Source of the DNA: Massilia sp. Bi118
GTDB lineage: Bacteria > Pseudomonadota > Gammaproteobacteria > Burkholderiales > Burkholderiaceae_D
Length of the DNA: 64,000 nucleotides
NCBI RefSeq assembly: GCF_918697865.1
Contig: NZ_CAKKMV010000005.1
Span: forward strand, 62,001-126,000
Direction of reading: 5' to 3'
Part shown: piece after piece, positions 9,392 through 19,386 of the stretch
Numbering within the stretch: the stretch's first letter is position 1
Layout: each line of letters starts with the position of its first letter
Notes under the pieces: model-generated
Told to the model about the DNA's origin: nothing
The model's input: the letters and a program-made list of their open reading frames with translations, nothing else
Database searches by the model: none
Translations under genes and position numbers: made by a program

Positions 9392-9478
9392 CGTCGTTCC
9401 CGCGCAGGCGGGAACCCAAGTTGCAGGCGTTATCGAAACGCACGCAGAACTTGGGTTCCCGCCTGCGCGGGAACGACG
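9392..9478. repeat. Perfect 31-bp inverted repeat (REP-like pair)
   Basis: Arms at 9392-9422 and 9448-9478 are exact reverse complements over 31 bases, separated by 25 bases; each arm itself contains a short palindrome (TTCCCGCGCAGGCGGGAA). It lies just after prs and could fold as a very stable hairpin that ends or stabilises the prs transcript. It belongs to the family also found at 6595, 35965 and 54431. Confidence 0.9.
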
Positions 9479-9604
9479 TTTATGTTTTTCTTGAGTGCGT
9501 ATCTGCGCTCATTTCACGGAAGTCCCTGGTCGCGGGGGCGTCCACAACCGGGCAATCGGGCCGGCATCAGCCGGAATTCGGGCCCTTTATTTTGGAGTAA
9601 CACC

Positions 9605-10192
9605 ATGAAAGTCGTCGCATTCAAACGCGAACTGCAGGGGACCGGAGCGAGCCGCCGCCTGCGCAATGCTGGCCAGACCCCAGGCATCATCTACGGTGGC
9701 ACCGCCACCCCGGAACTGATCGCCGTCGATGGCAACGCACTGTTCCACGCGCTCAAGAAAGAAGCATTCCACGGCGCCGTCCTGGACCTGGAACTGGACG
9801 GTCAGACCCAGCAAGTCCTGCTGCGTGACTTCCAGATGCACGCATACAAGCAACTGGTCCTGCACGTGGACTTCCAGCGCGTCGACGCTTCGCAGAAGAT
9901 CCACACCAAGGTCGCCCTGCACTTCGTCAACGCCGACGTTTCGCCGGCAGTCAAGCTGAGCGGCGCCATCGTGTCGCACGTGCTGAACGAGCTGGACGTG
10001 ACCTGCCTGCCGGGCCAACTGCCGGAATTCATCACCGTCGACCTGAGCAAGCTGGAAGCCGGTCAATCGGTGCACGTGTCCGACCTGACCCTGCCGGAAG
10101 GCGTGACCGTGGTTGCTCACGGCAAGGACCAGACCGTCGCCACCTCGTCGATCCCGCGCGGTGCTGCAGCTGCTGAAACCGCTGCTGAGTAA
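9605..10192 (+). CDS. rplY: 50S ribosomal protein L25 (general stress protein Ctc type)
   Basis: L25 binds 5S rRNA. The 195-residue long form (Ctc/TL5 type) has the N-terminal 5S-binding domain ([21 protein letters not shown]) and a C-terminal beta domain ending in an Ala/Glu-rich tail. ATG at 9605 is preceded by TTTGGAG, a fair ribosome-binding site; upstream codons in frame (from 9482) overlap the repeat and are rejected. Gene order prs-rplY-pth is the standard bacterial arrangement. Confidence 0.96.
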   Translation: MKVVAFKRELQGTGASRRLRNAGQTPGIIYGGTATPELIAVDGNALFHALKKEAFHGAVLDLELDGQTQQVLLRDFQMHAYKQLVLHVDFQRVDASQKIHTKVALHFVNADVSPAVKLSGAIVSHVLNELDVTCLPGQLPEFITVDLSKLEAGQSVHVSDLTLPEGVTVVAHGKDQTVATSSIPRGAAAAETAAE

Positions 10193-10232
10193 TTGCTGTT
10201 CGCCGCCGCTCCTTCGGGAGCGGTGACATGAA

Positions 10233-10266
10233 AACCCGCTGCGACTCGCGTCCGGCGGGTTTTTTG
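10233..10266 (+). terminator. Rho-independent terminator after rplY
   Basis: AACCCGC pairs with GCGGGTT across a GC-rich loop, followed immediately by a T run (10259-10265). A second short hairpin, CCGCTCC-TTCG-GGAGCGG, sits just upstream at 10205-10222. Confidence 0.85.
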
Positions 10267-10339
10267 TTTCTTGCTCAAGCGTTGGCGGTTTTCCGCGATA
10301 ATCGAGCTTTACGATTGAATTGACGCTTATTTACGCCCT

Positions 10340-10924
10340 ATGCACATCCGCCTGATCGTCGGCCTCGGCAACCCCGGCCCCGAATACGAACAAACCCGCC
10401 ACAACGCCGGCTTCTGGCTGGTCGACAACCTGGCCAACACGCTGCCCGGCTGCCACCTGCAGCGTGAATCGCGCTTCAACGCCATGGTCGCCAAGACATC
10501 GATCTCGGGCAAGGACGTCTGGCTGCTGGAACCGCTGACCTTCATGAACCGCTCCGGCCAGTCGGTCGGCGCGCTGGCGCGCTTCTTCAAGATCGCGCCG
10601 GAAGAAGTGCTGGTCGTGCACGACGAGCTGGATCTGCCTCCCGGCGCGGCCAAGCTCAAGCGCGGCGGCTCCTCGGGCGGCCACAACGGCCTGAAGGACA
10701 TCACCGCGGCGCTCGGCACCCAGGACTACTGGCGCCTGCGCCTCGGCATCGGCCATCCGCGCACCCTCAACCTGCAGCAGGCGGTGGCCGATTTCGTGCT
10801 GCACCGCCCGCGCCGTGAGGAGCAGAGCCTGATCGAGGAAGCCATTGACAAGGCGCTGCGCATCATTCCGATGGTGTGCGATGGGAAGATGGCGCAGGCG
10901 ACCACGCAGTTGCATACCGACTGA
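10340..10924 (+). CDS. pth: Peptidyl-tRNA hydrolase
   Basis: Pth frees tRNA from peptidyl-tRNA that has dropped off ribosomes. The 194-residue protein has the N-terminal [19 protein letters not shown] signature containing the catalytic His, the GRSVGAL-like helix and the [16 protein letters not shown] segment with the conserved Asp. Length matches the family. It follows rplY after a terminator and faces the convergent HD-GYP/LuxR gene. Confidence 0.97.
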   Translation: MHIRLIVGLGNPGPEYEQTRHNAGFWLVDNLANTLPGCHLQRESRFNAMVAKTSISGKDVWLLEPLTFMNRSGQSVGALARFFKIAPEEVLVVHDELDLPPGAAKLKRGGSSGGHNGLKDITAALGTQDYWRLRLGIGHPRTLNLQQAVADFVLHRPRREEQSLIEEAIDKALRIIPMVCDGKMAQATTQLHTD

Positions 10925-10931
10925 CGTTGCC

Positions 10932-10972
10932 GATGCCGCACGCGGGCACACCGTGCCCACGCAAGCGGCATC
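10932..10972. terminator. Bidirectional hairpin between pth and the LuxR-type gene
   Basis: GATGCCGC (10932-10939) pairs with GCGGCATC (10965-10972), and an inner GGGCAC/GTGCCC stem continues it. It lies between two convergent genes; its arm touches the last codon of the leftward gene. There is no strong T run, so it may be a transcript-end stem rather than an efficient terminator. Its core resembles the GTGGGCACGGGGTGCCCAC repeats at 43574 and 58208. Confidence 0.5.
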
Positions 10973-12419
10973 AGATCAGCCCGCGGGTCAGCGCCTTCAG
11001 TGTCGCGGCAGGCCGCGAGTGCGCCCCAAGCTTTTCGAAAATCGTATCGACATGCGTCCGCACGCTCGCCGGACTGATCTTCATCGCCCGCGCTGCCTCG
11101 CGGCTGGTTTCACCAAGACTGATGTGGCGCAGCACTTCCACCTCGCGCGACGACAGCACGGCATCGTGCACCGGCTTCGCCCGCCCGGGCTTGGGGGCCA
11201 TGGCCCGCGCCGCATCGATCACGGCGCTCACCGCCTGGCGGTCGAAGCGGCCCGCGCCGGCCTGCGCCACCAGTAGCGTGCCGGCGGCGGCGTCGCCATG
11301 CGCCGGGCGCCAGGGCCGTGGCGAAGTCATCGCCACATAAGCCGCCGCCACCGCCAGCACCCTTTCCTGCGGCCCGACCGCTTCACCGCGCGCCTTGCGA
11401 AAGTAGCCGCTGCCGTCCAGCCGCTCATACACAAACGAAGCCAGGGTCGCATCCTGCGCGATGGCGGGCACCAGGGCGCCGGCGCGTGCAGTCCAGAACG
11501 GCACTTTTCTCACCTGGTCCCAGTCGAGCACGCCCAGCTTGCCGGGCTGTTGCCACACGCTGTTCGGCACCGCCACCCGTCCGATTCCGTGCAGCAGGGC
11601 GGCCCGCACCAGCGGCTTTTCCTCGAGCGCGATCAGGCCCGCGCCCACCGCGCTGCGCTTCGCCAGCTCCGCCACGCGGCGCGAGTAGCCGGCCAGCCAG
11701 GGCAGCTTCAGCTCGATCACGTCGGCGACGATGGTGAGCGGCACGCGGCGGTCGTGTCCTGCGTAGTCGGCCGCGCAGGAGGGCTCGCCCAGCGCATCGA
11801 TCCAATCCTGGGCGTGCGGCGCCAGGCGTTCGACCAGCGTCGCCGGATACTTCACACCGGCGCGCTCGCCAATCAAACGCATTGCGCCCTCGGTGCCGTG
11901 GGCCGGCGCCAGCACTTCCAGGTCGCCGGCCAGGCGCACGTAGTACACGGCGCGCGGAATGTTCGGGTCGAACAGCGCATCCTGCATGTCGCCGCGGTGG
12001 TGGCTGCCGAACAGCTGGCGCAGCGCTTCCTCGACGTCGCTGGACAGACCGAGCAGCCTGGCGATGTCGCCCGCGACCTCGCATTGCATCTGCGCCAGCG
12101 GCAGCACGTTCGGCAGGGTCAGGTTGGGATTGCCGGACAGGGTGCGGGTTACCATGGCGTGCCGGCCGAGGACGTCGTCGCCGAGCAGGTGGGCAAAGCC
12201 TGCCGCCGTCGCCGTGCTGCCCGACCAGCGCAGCAGGCCGACCAGGCGGGTGCTGGTGCAGGCCTCCGCAGCGTCGCCGTTTTCTTCCGCCAGGCGGGCG
12301 GCCAGGCGCGCCGTGCGGACCGAGTGATCCGGCGGCAGGCCCATGCTCAGGTCGCCGACCATGGCCAGCACCTGCACGGCATCTTCCACGCTGATGGTTT
12401 CGTCGAGTTGCATGGCCAT
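10971..12419 (-). CDS. Degenerate HD-GYP domain protein with C-terminal LuxR-type HTH
   Basis: The 482-residue protein has an HD-like N-terminal region (PDHSVRTARLAARLAEE), a second HD-GYP-like half and a clear LuxR-type helix-turn-helix in its last 65 residues (LSSREVEVLRHISLGETSRE, then ISPASVRTHVDTIFEKLG). In the HD-GYP half the usual HDIGK is LHGIGRVAVPN and the usual HHExxDGxGYP is VYERLDGSGYF, so metal-binding residues are missing. I infer a transcription regulator that uses the HD fold for sensing rather than for cyclic-di-GMP hydrolysis. Two ATGs at 12419 and 12413 are both possible starts. No obvious target operon adjoins it. Confidence 0.75.
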   Translation of the reverse strand: MAMQLDETISVEDAVQVLAMVGDLSMGLPPDHSVRTARLAARLAEENGDAAEACTSTRLVGLLRWSGSTATAAGFAHLLGDDVLGRHAMVTRTLSGNPNLTLPNVLPLAQMQCEVAGDIARLLGLSSDVEEALRQLFGSHHRGDMQDALFDPNIPRAVYYVRLAGDLEVLAPAHGTEGAMRLIGERAGVKYPATLVERLAPHAQDWIDALGEPSCAADYAGHDRRVPLTIVADVIELKLPWLAGYSRRVAELAKRSAVGAGLIALEEKPLVRAALLHGIGRVAVPNSVWQQPGKLGVLDWDQVRKVPFWTARAGALVPAIAQDATLASFVYERLDGSGYFRKARGEAVGPQERVLAVAAAYVAMTSPRPWRPAHGDAAAGTLLVAQAGAGRFDRQAVSAVIDAARAMAPKPGRAKPVHDAVLSSREVEVLRHISLGETSREAARAMKISPASVRTHVDTIFEKLGAHSRPAATLKALTRGLI

Positions 12420-12465
12420 AATGTACCGGCCAACAGTCGATGCAACAAGCGCACGATTGCCTGAA

Positions 12466-12493
12466 ATGCAAAAGCCCGCGGAAGCGGGCTTTG
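12466..12493 (-). terminator. Rho-independent terminator for the cold-shock gene
   Basis: AAAGCCCGC and GCGGGCTTT flank a GGAA loop. On the minus strand the stem is followed by a short T run (TTTTGCATT). It is about 40 bases after the csp stop and upstream of the next leftward gene. Confidence 0.8.
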
Positions 12494-12534
12494 TCGAGAT
12501 CGCCGCCCAGTGGACGGCGCATCGCGCAGGCGAA

Positions 12535-12744
12535 TCAGATCGCGCGGATATTGCTCGCCTTTTCGCCCTTCGGGCTGGCCGAGCGTTCGAAGGACACGCG
12601 CTGATTTTCGGACAGGCTCTTGAAGCCTTCCGACTGGATGTCCTGGAAGTGCGCGAACAGGTCGCCGCCGCCTGCGTCAGGGGCGATGAAGCCGAAGCCC
12701 TTGGAATCGTTGAACCATTTGACGGTGCCGGTTTGAGTAGTCAT
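12535..12744 (-). CDS. Cold-shock domain protein
   Basis: A 69-residue single cold-shock domain that binds single-stranded nucleic acid. It starts [20 protein letters not shown], giving RNP1 (KGFGFI); RNP2 reads LFAHF instead of the usual VFVHF. The ATG at 12744 has AGGAAT a suitable distance upstream. About 200 bases lie between it and the divergent acetyltransferase gene (12745-12952), room for the long 5' leader typical of cold-shock genes. Upstream codons in the same frame have no csp similarity and are excluded. Confidence 0.95.
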   Translation of the reverse strand: MTTQTGTVKWFNDSKGFGFIAPDAGGGDLFAHFQDIQSEGFKSLSENQRVSFERSASPKGEKASNIRAI

Positions 12745-12952
12745 GTTGATATTCCTGTAGTGTTTGATGTGGGCGAACATGCCCGATGCGCACTTGCGAC
12801 CAAGAGAGATGCGACCGAAAGGAATCAAACAGGAATGCCTGGAAGGCGAACGGGAGAGATACCGACAACGACGAACGACGACTTGATGTAGTGCCCGATT
12901 CAATATACAGGCCTTACCTGCGTTCACCTAAGCATTTCGGATTTAATTTCAG

Positions 12953-13447
12953 ATGACAGCCAGAATCAGACGCTACCGTCCGGACGACCGCAAGGCCGTG
13001 CTGGCGGCCTTCCGCAGCAATGTGCCGGACCATTTTCCGGCCTCCGAGGAAGCCTGGCTACGTTCGGCGCTCGATGAACCGGACGGGCCTTTCTTCGTCG
13101 TGGTCGAAGATGGAGAGGTGGTGGCCTTCGGCGGCTACGAGATATCAAGCTTCTATAACCTGGGCACCCTGGTGTTCGGGCTGGTGCGCGCCGACCGCCA
13201 CGGCACGGGCATCGGCCGCGCGCTCCTGCATTACCGCCTGCTGCACATGGCGGGCCGCAAGCAGCGGCCGCGTTACGTTACCGTCGATACGCATCCGCAC
13301 ACGGCGGGCTTCTTTCAGCGCTGCGGCTTCGAAGAGATCGCGCGCTGGCCCGGCGGCTACCGCTCCGGGCGCGACCGGGTCGACTTGCGTTTCGAGCTGA
13401 GCGAAGCGGCGGTGGAGAAACTGCGCTCGATTAAGAACCTGCGCTAA
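12953..13447 (+). CDS. GNAT-family N-acetyltransferase
   Basis: The 164-residue protein has the GNAT fold order: N-terminal IRRYRPDDRKAVLAAF, a central VVVEDGEVVAFGGYE strand pair, the acetyl-CoA loop RHGTGIGRALL (motif A, Q/RxxGxG/A form) and a C-terminal AGFFQRCGFEE motif B. Acetyl-CoA-dependent acetyl transfer is expected; the acceptor is unknown. Its last 17 bases overlap the 3' end of the convergent transglutaminase-like gene, so the two transcripts must be antisense at their ends. Confidence 0.88.
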   Translation: MTARIRRYRPDDRKAVLAAFRSNVPDHFPASEEAWLRSALDEPDGPFFVVVEDGEVVAFGGYEISSFYNLGTLVFGLVRADRHGTGIGRALLHYRLLHMAGRKQRPRYVTVDTHPHTAGFFQRCGFEEIARWPGGYRSGRDRVDLRFELSEAAVEKLRSIKNLR

Positions 13448-15317
13448 CGACGATCTGGCTGCGTAGATCGCGGCTGATCCTTTCCAGCGCCGGCTGCATC
13501 GCCCGGTAATCGGCCGGCGTGCAGGTGGCACGGCCGTGGCGGAAAGTCAGGCGGCGCTTCACCACCACCTCGTTGCCGCGCCGCGCATAACTGGCGCGGT
13601 AATGGATGCCGCCATCCATCAGCTTGACCGGTTTAGGCAGCGCGAGGATGCGCACGCCTTTCGGGAAGCGAAAAGCCGTCTCGTCCTCATGGTCGAGGGC
13701 GGGGCAGACGAAGTCCTGGCGCCGCTCGCTTTCCTGGCCCAGGCTGGACACGGCCTCCGCTAATCCTCCCCAGAAATCGTAGATGGTGGCCACGGCGCTC
13801 GGTCCAGGCAGGTCGAGGAAGCCGTCGCTGGTGCCGGAAAAGGATAGCCGGACCTCGTCACCATCGGCTATGCCGGTGCTGAAGCCCTCGACAGGCACGG
13901 CATCGAACACGCCACGGCTCTTGCGGCCCAGGCCCTGCAGCATGCGCTGGGCAAAGGCGGCACGCTCGGCCTGGCGCGCATCGCGCAGCGCGGTCCGGTA
14001 GGGCTCGGCGATCGCGCCCACCGCTGTCTTGCTGAGCTTGAAGCTGCTGCGGCCGTCGCGGCGGATGTCGAACCAGGTCGTGCTGCGGTTGCGCTCCGGC
14101 TGCAGGATCGGCGTCATCGCGAAGGTCTCGGTCTTCAGCAGCAGCACCGGCTTGCCGAGGATGCCGGCCGGCAGGTAGCCGGCGCCCACCGCTTCGGCGG
14201 TGGGGTCGAGGTAGAGGCCGAGGCTGGGCACCCAGGTGATCATGTGGTTGAACACGCCCAGGGTCGGCGTATCCGGCAGGCGGTAGGCATTGCCGCTGTT
14301 GACCAGGGCGCCGGTACTGTCGATGCCGACCGCGGCCAGCAGGGCTTCCAGCAGGCCGGCGTGGTCCTTGCAGTCGCCGTAGCGGTTCTCGAGCACGCTT
14401 GCTGCCGGGTGCGCTACCACGCCGCCGGCGCCCACGTACACGCCCACGTAGCGGATGTTGTGCCGGACCCATTCCGACAAGGCCAGCGCCCGCGCCCGTG
14501 CATCCGGCAATCCGGCCGTCAGCTGGCGCGCCAGCGCCACGATGGCCGGAGAGGGCTGGGTCCGGCCGGCGGCGCCCGCGCGAAACGCCCGCGCGAAGGC
14601 GGCGTAGTCGGCAAAGGTCGATACCGCCAGCCGCTTGCCGTAGTCCAGGTAGCTGACCGAGCCGGCTTCCAGGCGTTCGTTGTCGCCGTTCACATAGCGC
14701 CACTGGTAGCGCCGGCGTCCCGGCGGACTGCCATCGGAAACGGGCACCGGCACGAAGCCGACCGCGTCCGCATGCAGCGGCATCGAGGCCGGCATGTCGT
14801 AGACCAGCAGGTAGTTCTTGCTCGCGTAGAAGGGCGCGGACGAGAGGTCTTCGAAATGGCCGGGGAACAGCGCCGTCCTGCGCCGCAGCGTGTAGCGCAG
14901 CACCAGCTGGTCGCCCACCGCGGCTTCGGGAAAGACCACCACTTTCAGGCGCGTGTCCTCGAACATCGGCGCCTCGCCGGGCGCGGCGGCGGCTTCCTGC
15001 TGGTCCTGCACCTGGCCCGGCTGCACCGGCACGCGCCGGCCGTCCGGCTTTTGCGTGTACGCATCCAGCGCCAGCACCTCATCCAGCGTGCGGTTGTAGC
15101 TGATCGCGTACTGGCCGTGGCTGCGCAGGGCACGCTGCTGGACGATGGTGCGGGCGAGGTCGACGTCCAGCCGGTAGCTGCCGTCGGTCTCGACCACGTA
15201 GTGCTGGATGAAGCGGTCGATCGTCAGCGCCGGATCGGTGCCGGTGTCGCGCGCCCGTGCCGGTCCGCACAGGATGAGCAGGCAAAACCATAGCACGGCG
15301 CAATATCGACAAGGCAT
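13431..15317 (-). CDS. DUF3857 and transglutaminase-like exported protein
   Basis: The 628-residue protein begins with a hydrophobic signal peptide cleaved near ARA at about 20-23. A DUF3857-type beta region fills the N-terminal half; a transglutaminase-like domain follows with the full triad: Cys316 in NRYGDCKDHAG, His358 in FNHMITWV and Asp371 in YLDPTAEA. The role of this periplasmic family is not settled; proteolysis or peptide transfer are both possible. It is on the same strand as the downstream MacB-type genes but 97 bases separate it from the permease stop, with a small GCTCAAG/CTTGAGC stem at 15368-15389. Confidence 0.85.
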   Translation of the reverse strand: MPCRYCAVLWFCLLILCGPARARDTGTDPALTIDRFIQHYVVETDGSYRLDVDLARTIVQQRALRSHGQYAISYNRTLDEVLALDAYTQKPDGRRVPVQPGQVQDQQEAAAAPGEAPMFEDTRLKVVVFPEAAVGDQLVLRYTLRRRTALFPGHFEDLSSAPFYASKNYLLVYDMPASMPLHADAVGFVPVPVSDGSPPGRRRYQWRYVNGDNERLEAGSVSYLDYGKRLAVSTFADYAAFARAFRAGAAGRTQPSPAIVALARQLTAGLPDARARALALSEWVRHNIRYVGVYVGAGGVVAHPAASVLENRYGDCKDHAGLLEALLAAVGIDSTGALVNSGNAYRLPDTPTLGVFNHMITWVPSLGLYLDPTAEAVGAGYLPAGILGKPVLLLKTETFAMTPILQPERNRSTTWFDIRRDGRSSFKLSKTAVGAIAEPYRTALRDARQAERAAFAQRMLQGLGRKSRGVFDAVPVEGFSTGIADGDEVRLSFSGTSDGFLDLPGPSAVATIYDFWGGLAEAVSSLGQESERRQDFVCPALDHEDETAFRFPKGVRILALPKPVKLMDGGIHYRASYARRGNEVVVKRRLTFRHGRATCTPADYRAMQPALERISRDLRSQIVVSAGS

Positions 15318-15414
15318 GAAGGCTCCGGAGGCATGGGGCGAAAACGCGATCGAACCATGTTACGGGGGCTCAAGCCTCATCCCTTGAGCAGGCACAAGCG
15401 CGCCTGTGGCTACT

Positions 15415-16635
15415 TTATTCGTAGCGCAATGCGTCGATTGGATCCAAACGGGCCGCCTGGCTCGCCGGCACCACGCCAAAAATCACGCCCACGCTGCCCG
15501 AGAACAGCACCGACAGCGCCACCGCCCACCACGGCACCACGGCCGGCGGGAAGTCGGGAATCATGGCGGCAATCGCCACCCCGAGGCCGTAGCCGATCGC
15601 CAGCCCGAGCAGGCCGCCGAGCAGGGAGAGCGTCACCGCCTCGATCAGGAACTGCAGCAGGATGTCGCGGCTGCGCGCGCCGATCGCCTTGCAGATGCCG
15701 ATCTCGCGGGTCCGCTCCTTGACCGACACCAGCATGATGTTCATGATGCCGATCCCGCCCACCAGCAGGGCGATGCCGACCACGCCGCTCATCACCAGGG
15801 TCACCGTCGCACTGAGCTTGTCGAAGCTCTTTGCGATCTGGTCCGCCGATTCGATCTCGAAGTCGTCGCGCTCGTCGGGCTTCAGGCGGTGCGCCTGGCG
15901 CATCACGGCGCGGATGCGGCTGCGCGTCTCGTCCAGCGTCGACAGGTCGCGCACGGCCACCGTGATCGCCAGGTAGGGACGGGTGTTATTGCCGATCATG
16001 CTCTGGCCCGTCTTGAACGGGATGATCATGTAGTTGTCCTGGGACATGCCGAAGACTTCGCCGCGCTTCTCCATCACGCCGATGACCTTGAACCACTCGT
16101 TCCCGTACAGGATGAACTGGCCGACCGGATTCGCGGGCAGGTGCAGTTCCTGGATCAGCTTTTCGCCGATCACGGCCACGCGCCGCGCACTGGCGTTGTC
16201 GGAGTCGCTGATAAAGCGTCCCAGGCGGGCAAAGCGCTGGTTCACTTCCTGGTAGCTGGCCGAGGTGGCGAACACCTGGGCCGTGGCCGTCATGCCGGTG
16301 AAGCGCACTTCGGATGTGCCGGGAACGAAGAAGGGACTCAGGTCGCGGATGCCGTCGACCCGCAGGCGCAGCTGGTCGACGTCTTCGACCCGCAGGTAGT
16401 TGATCTTGCCGCGCATGCGGTCCTTGAACTCGTTGCGCGCCTGGATCGTCAGGCCGTTGCCGCCCAGTCCCTCGAACTGGTCGCTGACGCTTTTCGACAG
16501 GCCCTGGATCAGCGAGATCACGGTGATGACGGAGGCGACCCCGATGACGATGCCGAGCGAAGTCAGGAAACTGCGCAGCCGGTGCGCGCGGATCGATGCC
16601 AGCGCCGAGCGCACGGCTTCCAGGAACAGGTTCAT
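15415..16635 (-). CDS. MacB-type ABC transporter permease
   Basis: The 406-residue protein has the FtsX/MacB-PCD architecture: an N-terminal transmembrane helix ([20 protein letters not shown]), a large periplasmic domain, then three C-terminal transmembrane helices including [20 protein letters not shown], the cytoplasmic coupling motif. It is a half transporter driving substrate from the periplasm outward by mechanotransmission. ATG at 16635 overlaps the ATPase gene stop by 4 bases; longer in-frame extensions lie inside that gene and are rejected. It is the last gene of a four-gene leftward set. Confidence 0.92.
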   Translation of the reverse strand: MNLFLEAVRSALASIRAHRLRSFLTSLGIVIGVASVITVISLIQGLSKSVSDQFEGLGGNGLTIQARNEFKDRMRGKINYLRVEDVDQLRLRVDGIRDLSPFFVPGTSEVRFTGMTATAQVFATSASYQEVNQRFARLGRFISDSDNASARRVAVIGEKLIQELHLPANPVGQFILYGNEWFKVIGVMEKRGEVFGMSQDNYMIIPFKTGQSMIGNNTRPYLAITVAVRDLSTLDETRSRIRAVMRQAHRLKPDERDDFEIESADQIAKSFDKLSATVTLVMSGVVGIALLVGGIGIMNIMLVSVKERTREIGICKAIGARSRDILLQFLIEAVTLSLLGGLLGLAIGYGLGVAIAAMIPDFPPAVVPWWAVALSVLFSGSVGVIFGVVPASQAARLDPIDALRYE

Positions 16636-17321
16636 GCTACACGCTCCGCCACGCGGGTATCCGACATGACGCGGCCGTCGCGCAGGCGCACCACGCGCTG
16701 GCATTGCTCCGCGATTTCCGGTTCGTGGGTGACGATGACGACCGTCTGGCCGTCCGCGTGCAGTTCGCGGATCAGGTTCATGATGTCGAGGCTGGTGGCC
16801 GAATCGAGGTTGCCGGTCGGTTCGTCGGCGAGCAGGATCGAGGGTTTGCCGACCAGCGCGCGCGCGATCGCGACCCGCTGGCGCTGGCCGCCGGACAGTT
16901 CATTGGGGCGGTGATGCATACGCGCGCCCAGGCCGACCCGCTCTAGCGCCTGCGCCGCCAGCGCCAGGCGTTCGCGCAGCGGGATGCCGCGATAGATCAG
17001 CGGCTGGGCCACGTTGTCGACCGCGCTCGCGCGCGGCAGCAGGTGAAAACTCTGGAAGATGAAGCCGATTTCCTGGTTGCGCACGCGCGCCAGGTCGTCG
17101 CCGGACATGGTCGCCACTTCGCGGCCATTGAGCCAGTACTCGCCGCTGCTCGGCTTGTCCAGGCAGCCGACGATATTCATCATGGTCGACTTGCCGGAAC
17201 CGGAGGCGCCGATGAAGGCCACCATCTCGTTGCGCCCGATTTCCAGGTCGACGCCCTGCAGCGCGCGCACCGTCTGGTCGCCCATCCGGTACTCCTTGGT
17301 GATCCCCTGCAGGCGGATCAT
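16632..17321 (-). CDS. MacB/LolD-type ABC transporter ATP-binding protein
   Basis: The 229-residue ATPase has Walker [11 protein letters not shown]-loop FIFQSFHLL, the signature [15 protein letters not shown], Walker B ILLADEP and the H-loop VTHEP. The sequence around TGNLDS is typical of the MacB/LolD/FtsE group. It powers the FtsX-type permease encoded next, with which it overlaps by 4 bases, and overlaps the membrane-fusion gene by 4 bases on the other side, indicating tight co-expression. Confidence 0.95.
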   Translation of the reverse strand: MIRLQGITKEYRMGDQTVRALQGVDLEIGRNEMVAFIGASGSGKSTMMNIVGCLDKPSSGEYWLNGREVATMSGDDLARVRNQEIGFIFQSFHLLPRASAVDNVAQPLIYRGIPLRERLALAAQALERVGLGARMHHRPNELSGGQRQRVAIARALVGKPSILLADEPTGNLDSATSLDIMNLIRELHADGQTVVIVTHEPEIAEQCQRVVRLRDGRVMSDTRVAERVA

Positions 17322-18541
17322 CGCTGCGCGACCTTTGCGTCGGCAGGCTTGGCATCCGCCTTCTTGGCGCTGACCTGGTCGCCGTCGCGCAGTTCGCGCA
17401 ACAGCCGCGCCGGGCCCACCGCAATGGTCTGGCCGGCCGCCAGGCCTTTCGTGACTTCCTGGTTGGCGTCGTCGGACAGGCCCAGTTCGACGCTGGTCTT
17501 CTTCGCCTTGCCGTCCTGGATCACGAACACATAGCTGGCGTTCCTGATCTGGTCCTTGTCCTTGGCGCCGGCGATTTCCTCGCTCATCACCGCCTGGATC
17601 GGCACCGCCGGCTTGGCACTGCTGCCGCCGACCACGATCTCGACGCGGCAGGTCATGCCCGAACGCAGCGCCAGCTTCGGATCCTCGAGGTGCAACTTGA
17701 CCACGTAGTTGCGGCCCTGGCTCTGGGCGCCGGGCAGGGCGCTCTTCGGCGCCATTGCCACGCTCTCCACCTTGCCGGTGAGGGGCTGGTCGGGGTAGGC
17801 GGCCGGGAATACCTTGGCCTGCTGGCCGACCGCCACGCGGGCGATGTCGGCTTCATCGACATTCACTTCGGCCATGATCGAGCCGACGTCGGCGATCGTC
17901 ATCAGCGAGGAGCCGGCGATGCCGGTGGCGCTGGCGACGGCCGTCTCGCCGATCTTGATCGGCACCGCGGTCACGGTGCCGTCGATCGGCGCGCGCACCT
18001 CGGTCTTGGCCAGGTGCTCGCGCGACTGCGACAGCAGGGCGCTGGCCTGCTCCAGCGAGGCGCGGCTGGCGCGCAGCTCGACCTTGGCCAGGTCCAGCTG
18101 GTGCACCGCATCGTCGTATTGGGAGACGCCGACGTACTTCGACTTGTACAACTGGCCGGTGCGCTCCAGGCTGCGTTCCTGGTTGGCCACGTTGATCTGC
18201 GCACGCTCGATGGCGATCGCGGCGTTGCGGCGGTTGGCTTCCTGCTGCGCCACCTCGGCCAGGTAGACGGTCGGGTCGAGCTTCAGCAAGACCTGGCCGC
18301 GCGCGACCCGGTCGCCTTCCTTGACCTGCACCGCCGCCACCTTGCCGATCACTTCGGCCGACAGCTGCACCTCCTGGCGGAAGACTAAATTGCCGGTGGC
18401 CAGGATCGACGGGTGGATCGCCAGCTTCTGCACGGTCGCCAGCTCGGCTTCGCGGCCCGGCTTGCTGCTGCCGAACTTGACCGCCACCGGGATGGCGATG
18501 ACGGCGGCCGCGACGGCCGCACCGATCAGTTTCTTGCGCAT
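17318..18541 (-). CDS. Periplasmic membrane-fusion (adaptor) protein, MacA/HlyD type
   Basis: The 407-residue protein has one N-terminal membrane anchor (about 5-22), then the lipoyl half motifs ([20 protein letters not shown] and [18 protein letters not shown]) flanking a coiled-coil hairpin, then a beta-barrel domain and a Lys/Ala/Asp-rich tail. It links the inner-membrane MacB-type pump to an outer-membrane TolC-type channel. No TolC gene is in the window, so the partner is elsewhere. It overlaps the ATPase gene by 4 bases and is 4 bases from the Yip1 gene. Confidence 0.93.
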   Translation of the reverse strand: MRKKLIGAAVAAAVIAIPVAVKFGSSKPGREAELATVQKLAIHPSILATGNLVFRQEVQLSAEVIGKVAAVQVKEGDRVARGQVLLKLDPTVYLAEVAQQEANRRNAAIAIERAQINVANQERSLERTGQLYKSKYVGVSQYDDAVHQLDLAKVELRASRASLEQASALLSQSREHLAKTEVRAPIDGTVTAVPIKIGETAVASATGIAGSSLMTIADVGSIMAEVNVDEADIARVAVGQQAKVFPAAYPDQPLTGKVESVAMAPKSALPGAQSQGRNYVVKLHLEDPKLALRSGMTCRVEIVVGGSSAKPAVPIQAVMSEEIAGAKDKDQIRNASYVFVIQDGKAKKTSVELGLSDDANQEVTKGLAAGQTIAVGPARLLRELRDGDQVSAKKADAKPADAKVAQR

Positions 18542-18545
18542 GGTC

Positions 18546-19241
18546 TTAGCCGAAGAAAGCGATCTTCGCCGACCACAGGCCGTAGACGATCAGGTAAGGC
18601 AGCACGGCGATCGTGACGCAGGTCGCGGTCGAGCGGCCGGTCCAGACCTTCAGGCCGAGCACGGCCAGGGCGATGCTCCAGAACATGGTCAGGTCGATGC
18701 TGCCGACCAGGCTGGCCCAGGGATTCGTCATCGGCAGGTGGAATACCAGATAGTTGAGCGAGGCCATGTTCAAGTCTTCGGGCGCCAGGCGGCCGTTCGA
18801 GGTCGCGATCTGCACCGCCGACAGCGGGATCGTCAGCAGGCGCGGCACGCTGGTCCACACCGAGAAGCCGAACCACTTGCCGTAGCCGATAGGCGCGCCG
18901 ATGATCTTGCTGGCAACCAGGTAGTACAGCGCCGACAGCGCCAGCGCCACCAGCGTGCCGACCACGGCGCCGATGCCCGAGCTCCACATCATCGAGGTCG
19001 GGGTCATGAATTTTTCCATTGCGGCGCGCACTTCCGGCGAGGCCTTCGGCTGCGAGGCCACCATGTGCTCGACCAGCCAGCCGAAATCGAGGGTCGAGAT
19101 CCACCAGTACATGATGCCGATGGACAGCGCGATCAGGATGAGCAGGGGAAGCCAGGCGCCGCCCCTGTCCTTCAGGCGGGCGAAGGTGGGCTTGGGATCC
19201 AGCATGAGATTACCGATATCGAAGAATGCTTGCGTGGCCAT
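18546..19241 (-). CDS. Yip1-family membrane protein
   Basis: The 231-residue protein has about five hydrophobic segments and a Yip1-like layout: a short cytoplasmic N-terminus (LMLDPKPTFARLKDRGG), then transmembrane segments near 30-48, 85-110, 130-150, 175-200 and 205-228. It is the first gene of the set Yip1, fusion protein, ATPase, permease, with only 4 bases to the next gene, so it is probably part of the same efflux unit. Its biochemical function is unknown. It is divergent from the patatin gene across 19242-19386. Confidence 0.8.
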   Translation of the reverse strand: MATQAFFDIGNLMLDPKPTFARLKDRGGAWLPLLILIALSIGIMYWWISTLDFGWLVEHMVASQPKASPEVRAAMEKFMTPTSMMWSSGIGAVVGTLVALALSALYYLVASKIIGAPIGYGKWFGFSVWTSVPRLLTIPLSAVQIATSNGRLAPEDLNMASLNYLVFHLPMTNPWASLVGSIDLTMFWSIALAVLGLKVWTGRSTATCVTIAVLPYLIVYGLWSAKIAFFG

Positions 19242-19386
19242 GGTGGCTCCTTGACGAGTAGAAATTTAGTGTAGGCCAAATCCTACGGGTCGAAACTCAC
19301 CCATTGTCACAATACGCAGATAAATATGAGGTATGCATATGTCGTCGGCGCCGACGTGCATGTGCGCTTCCTGCGATAATTTCCGG

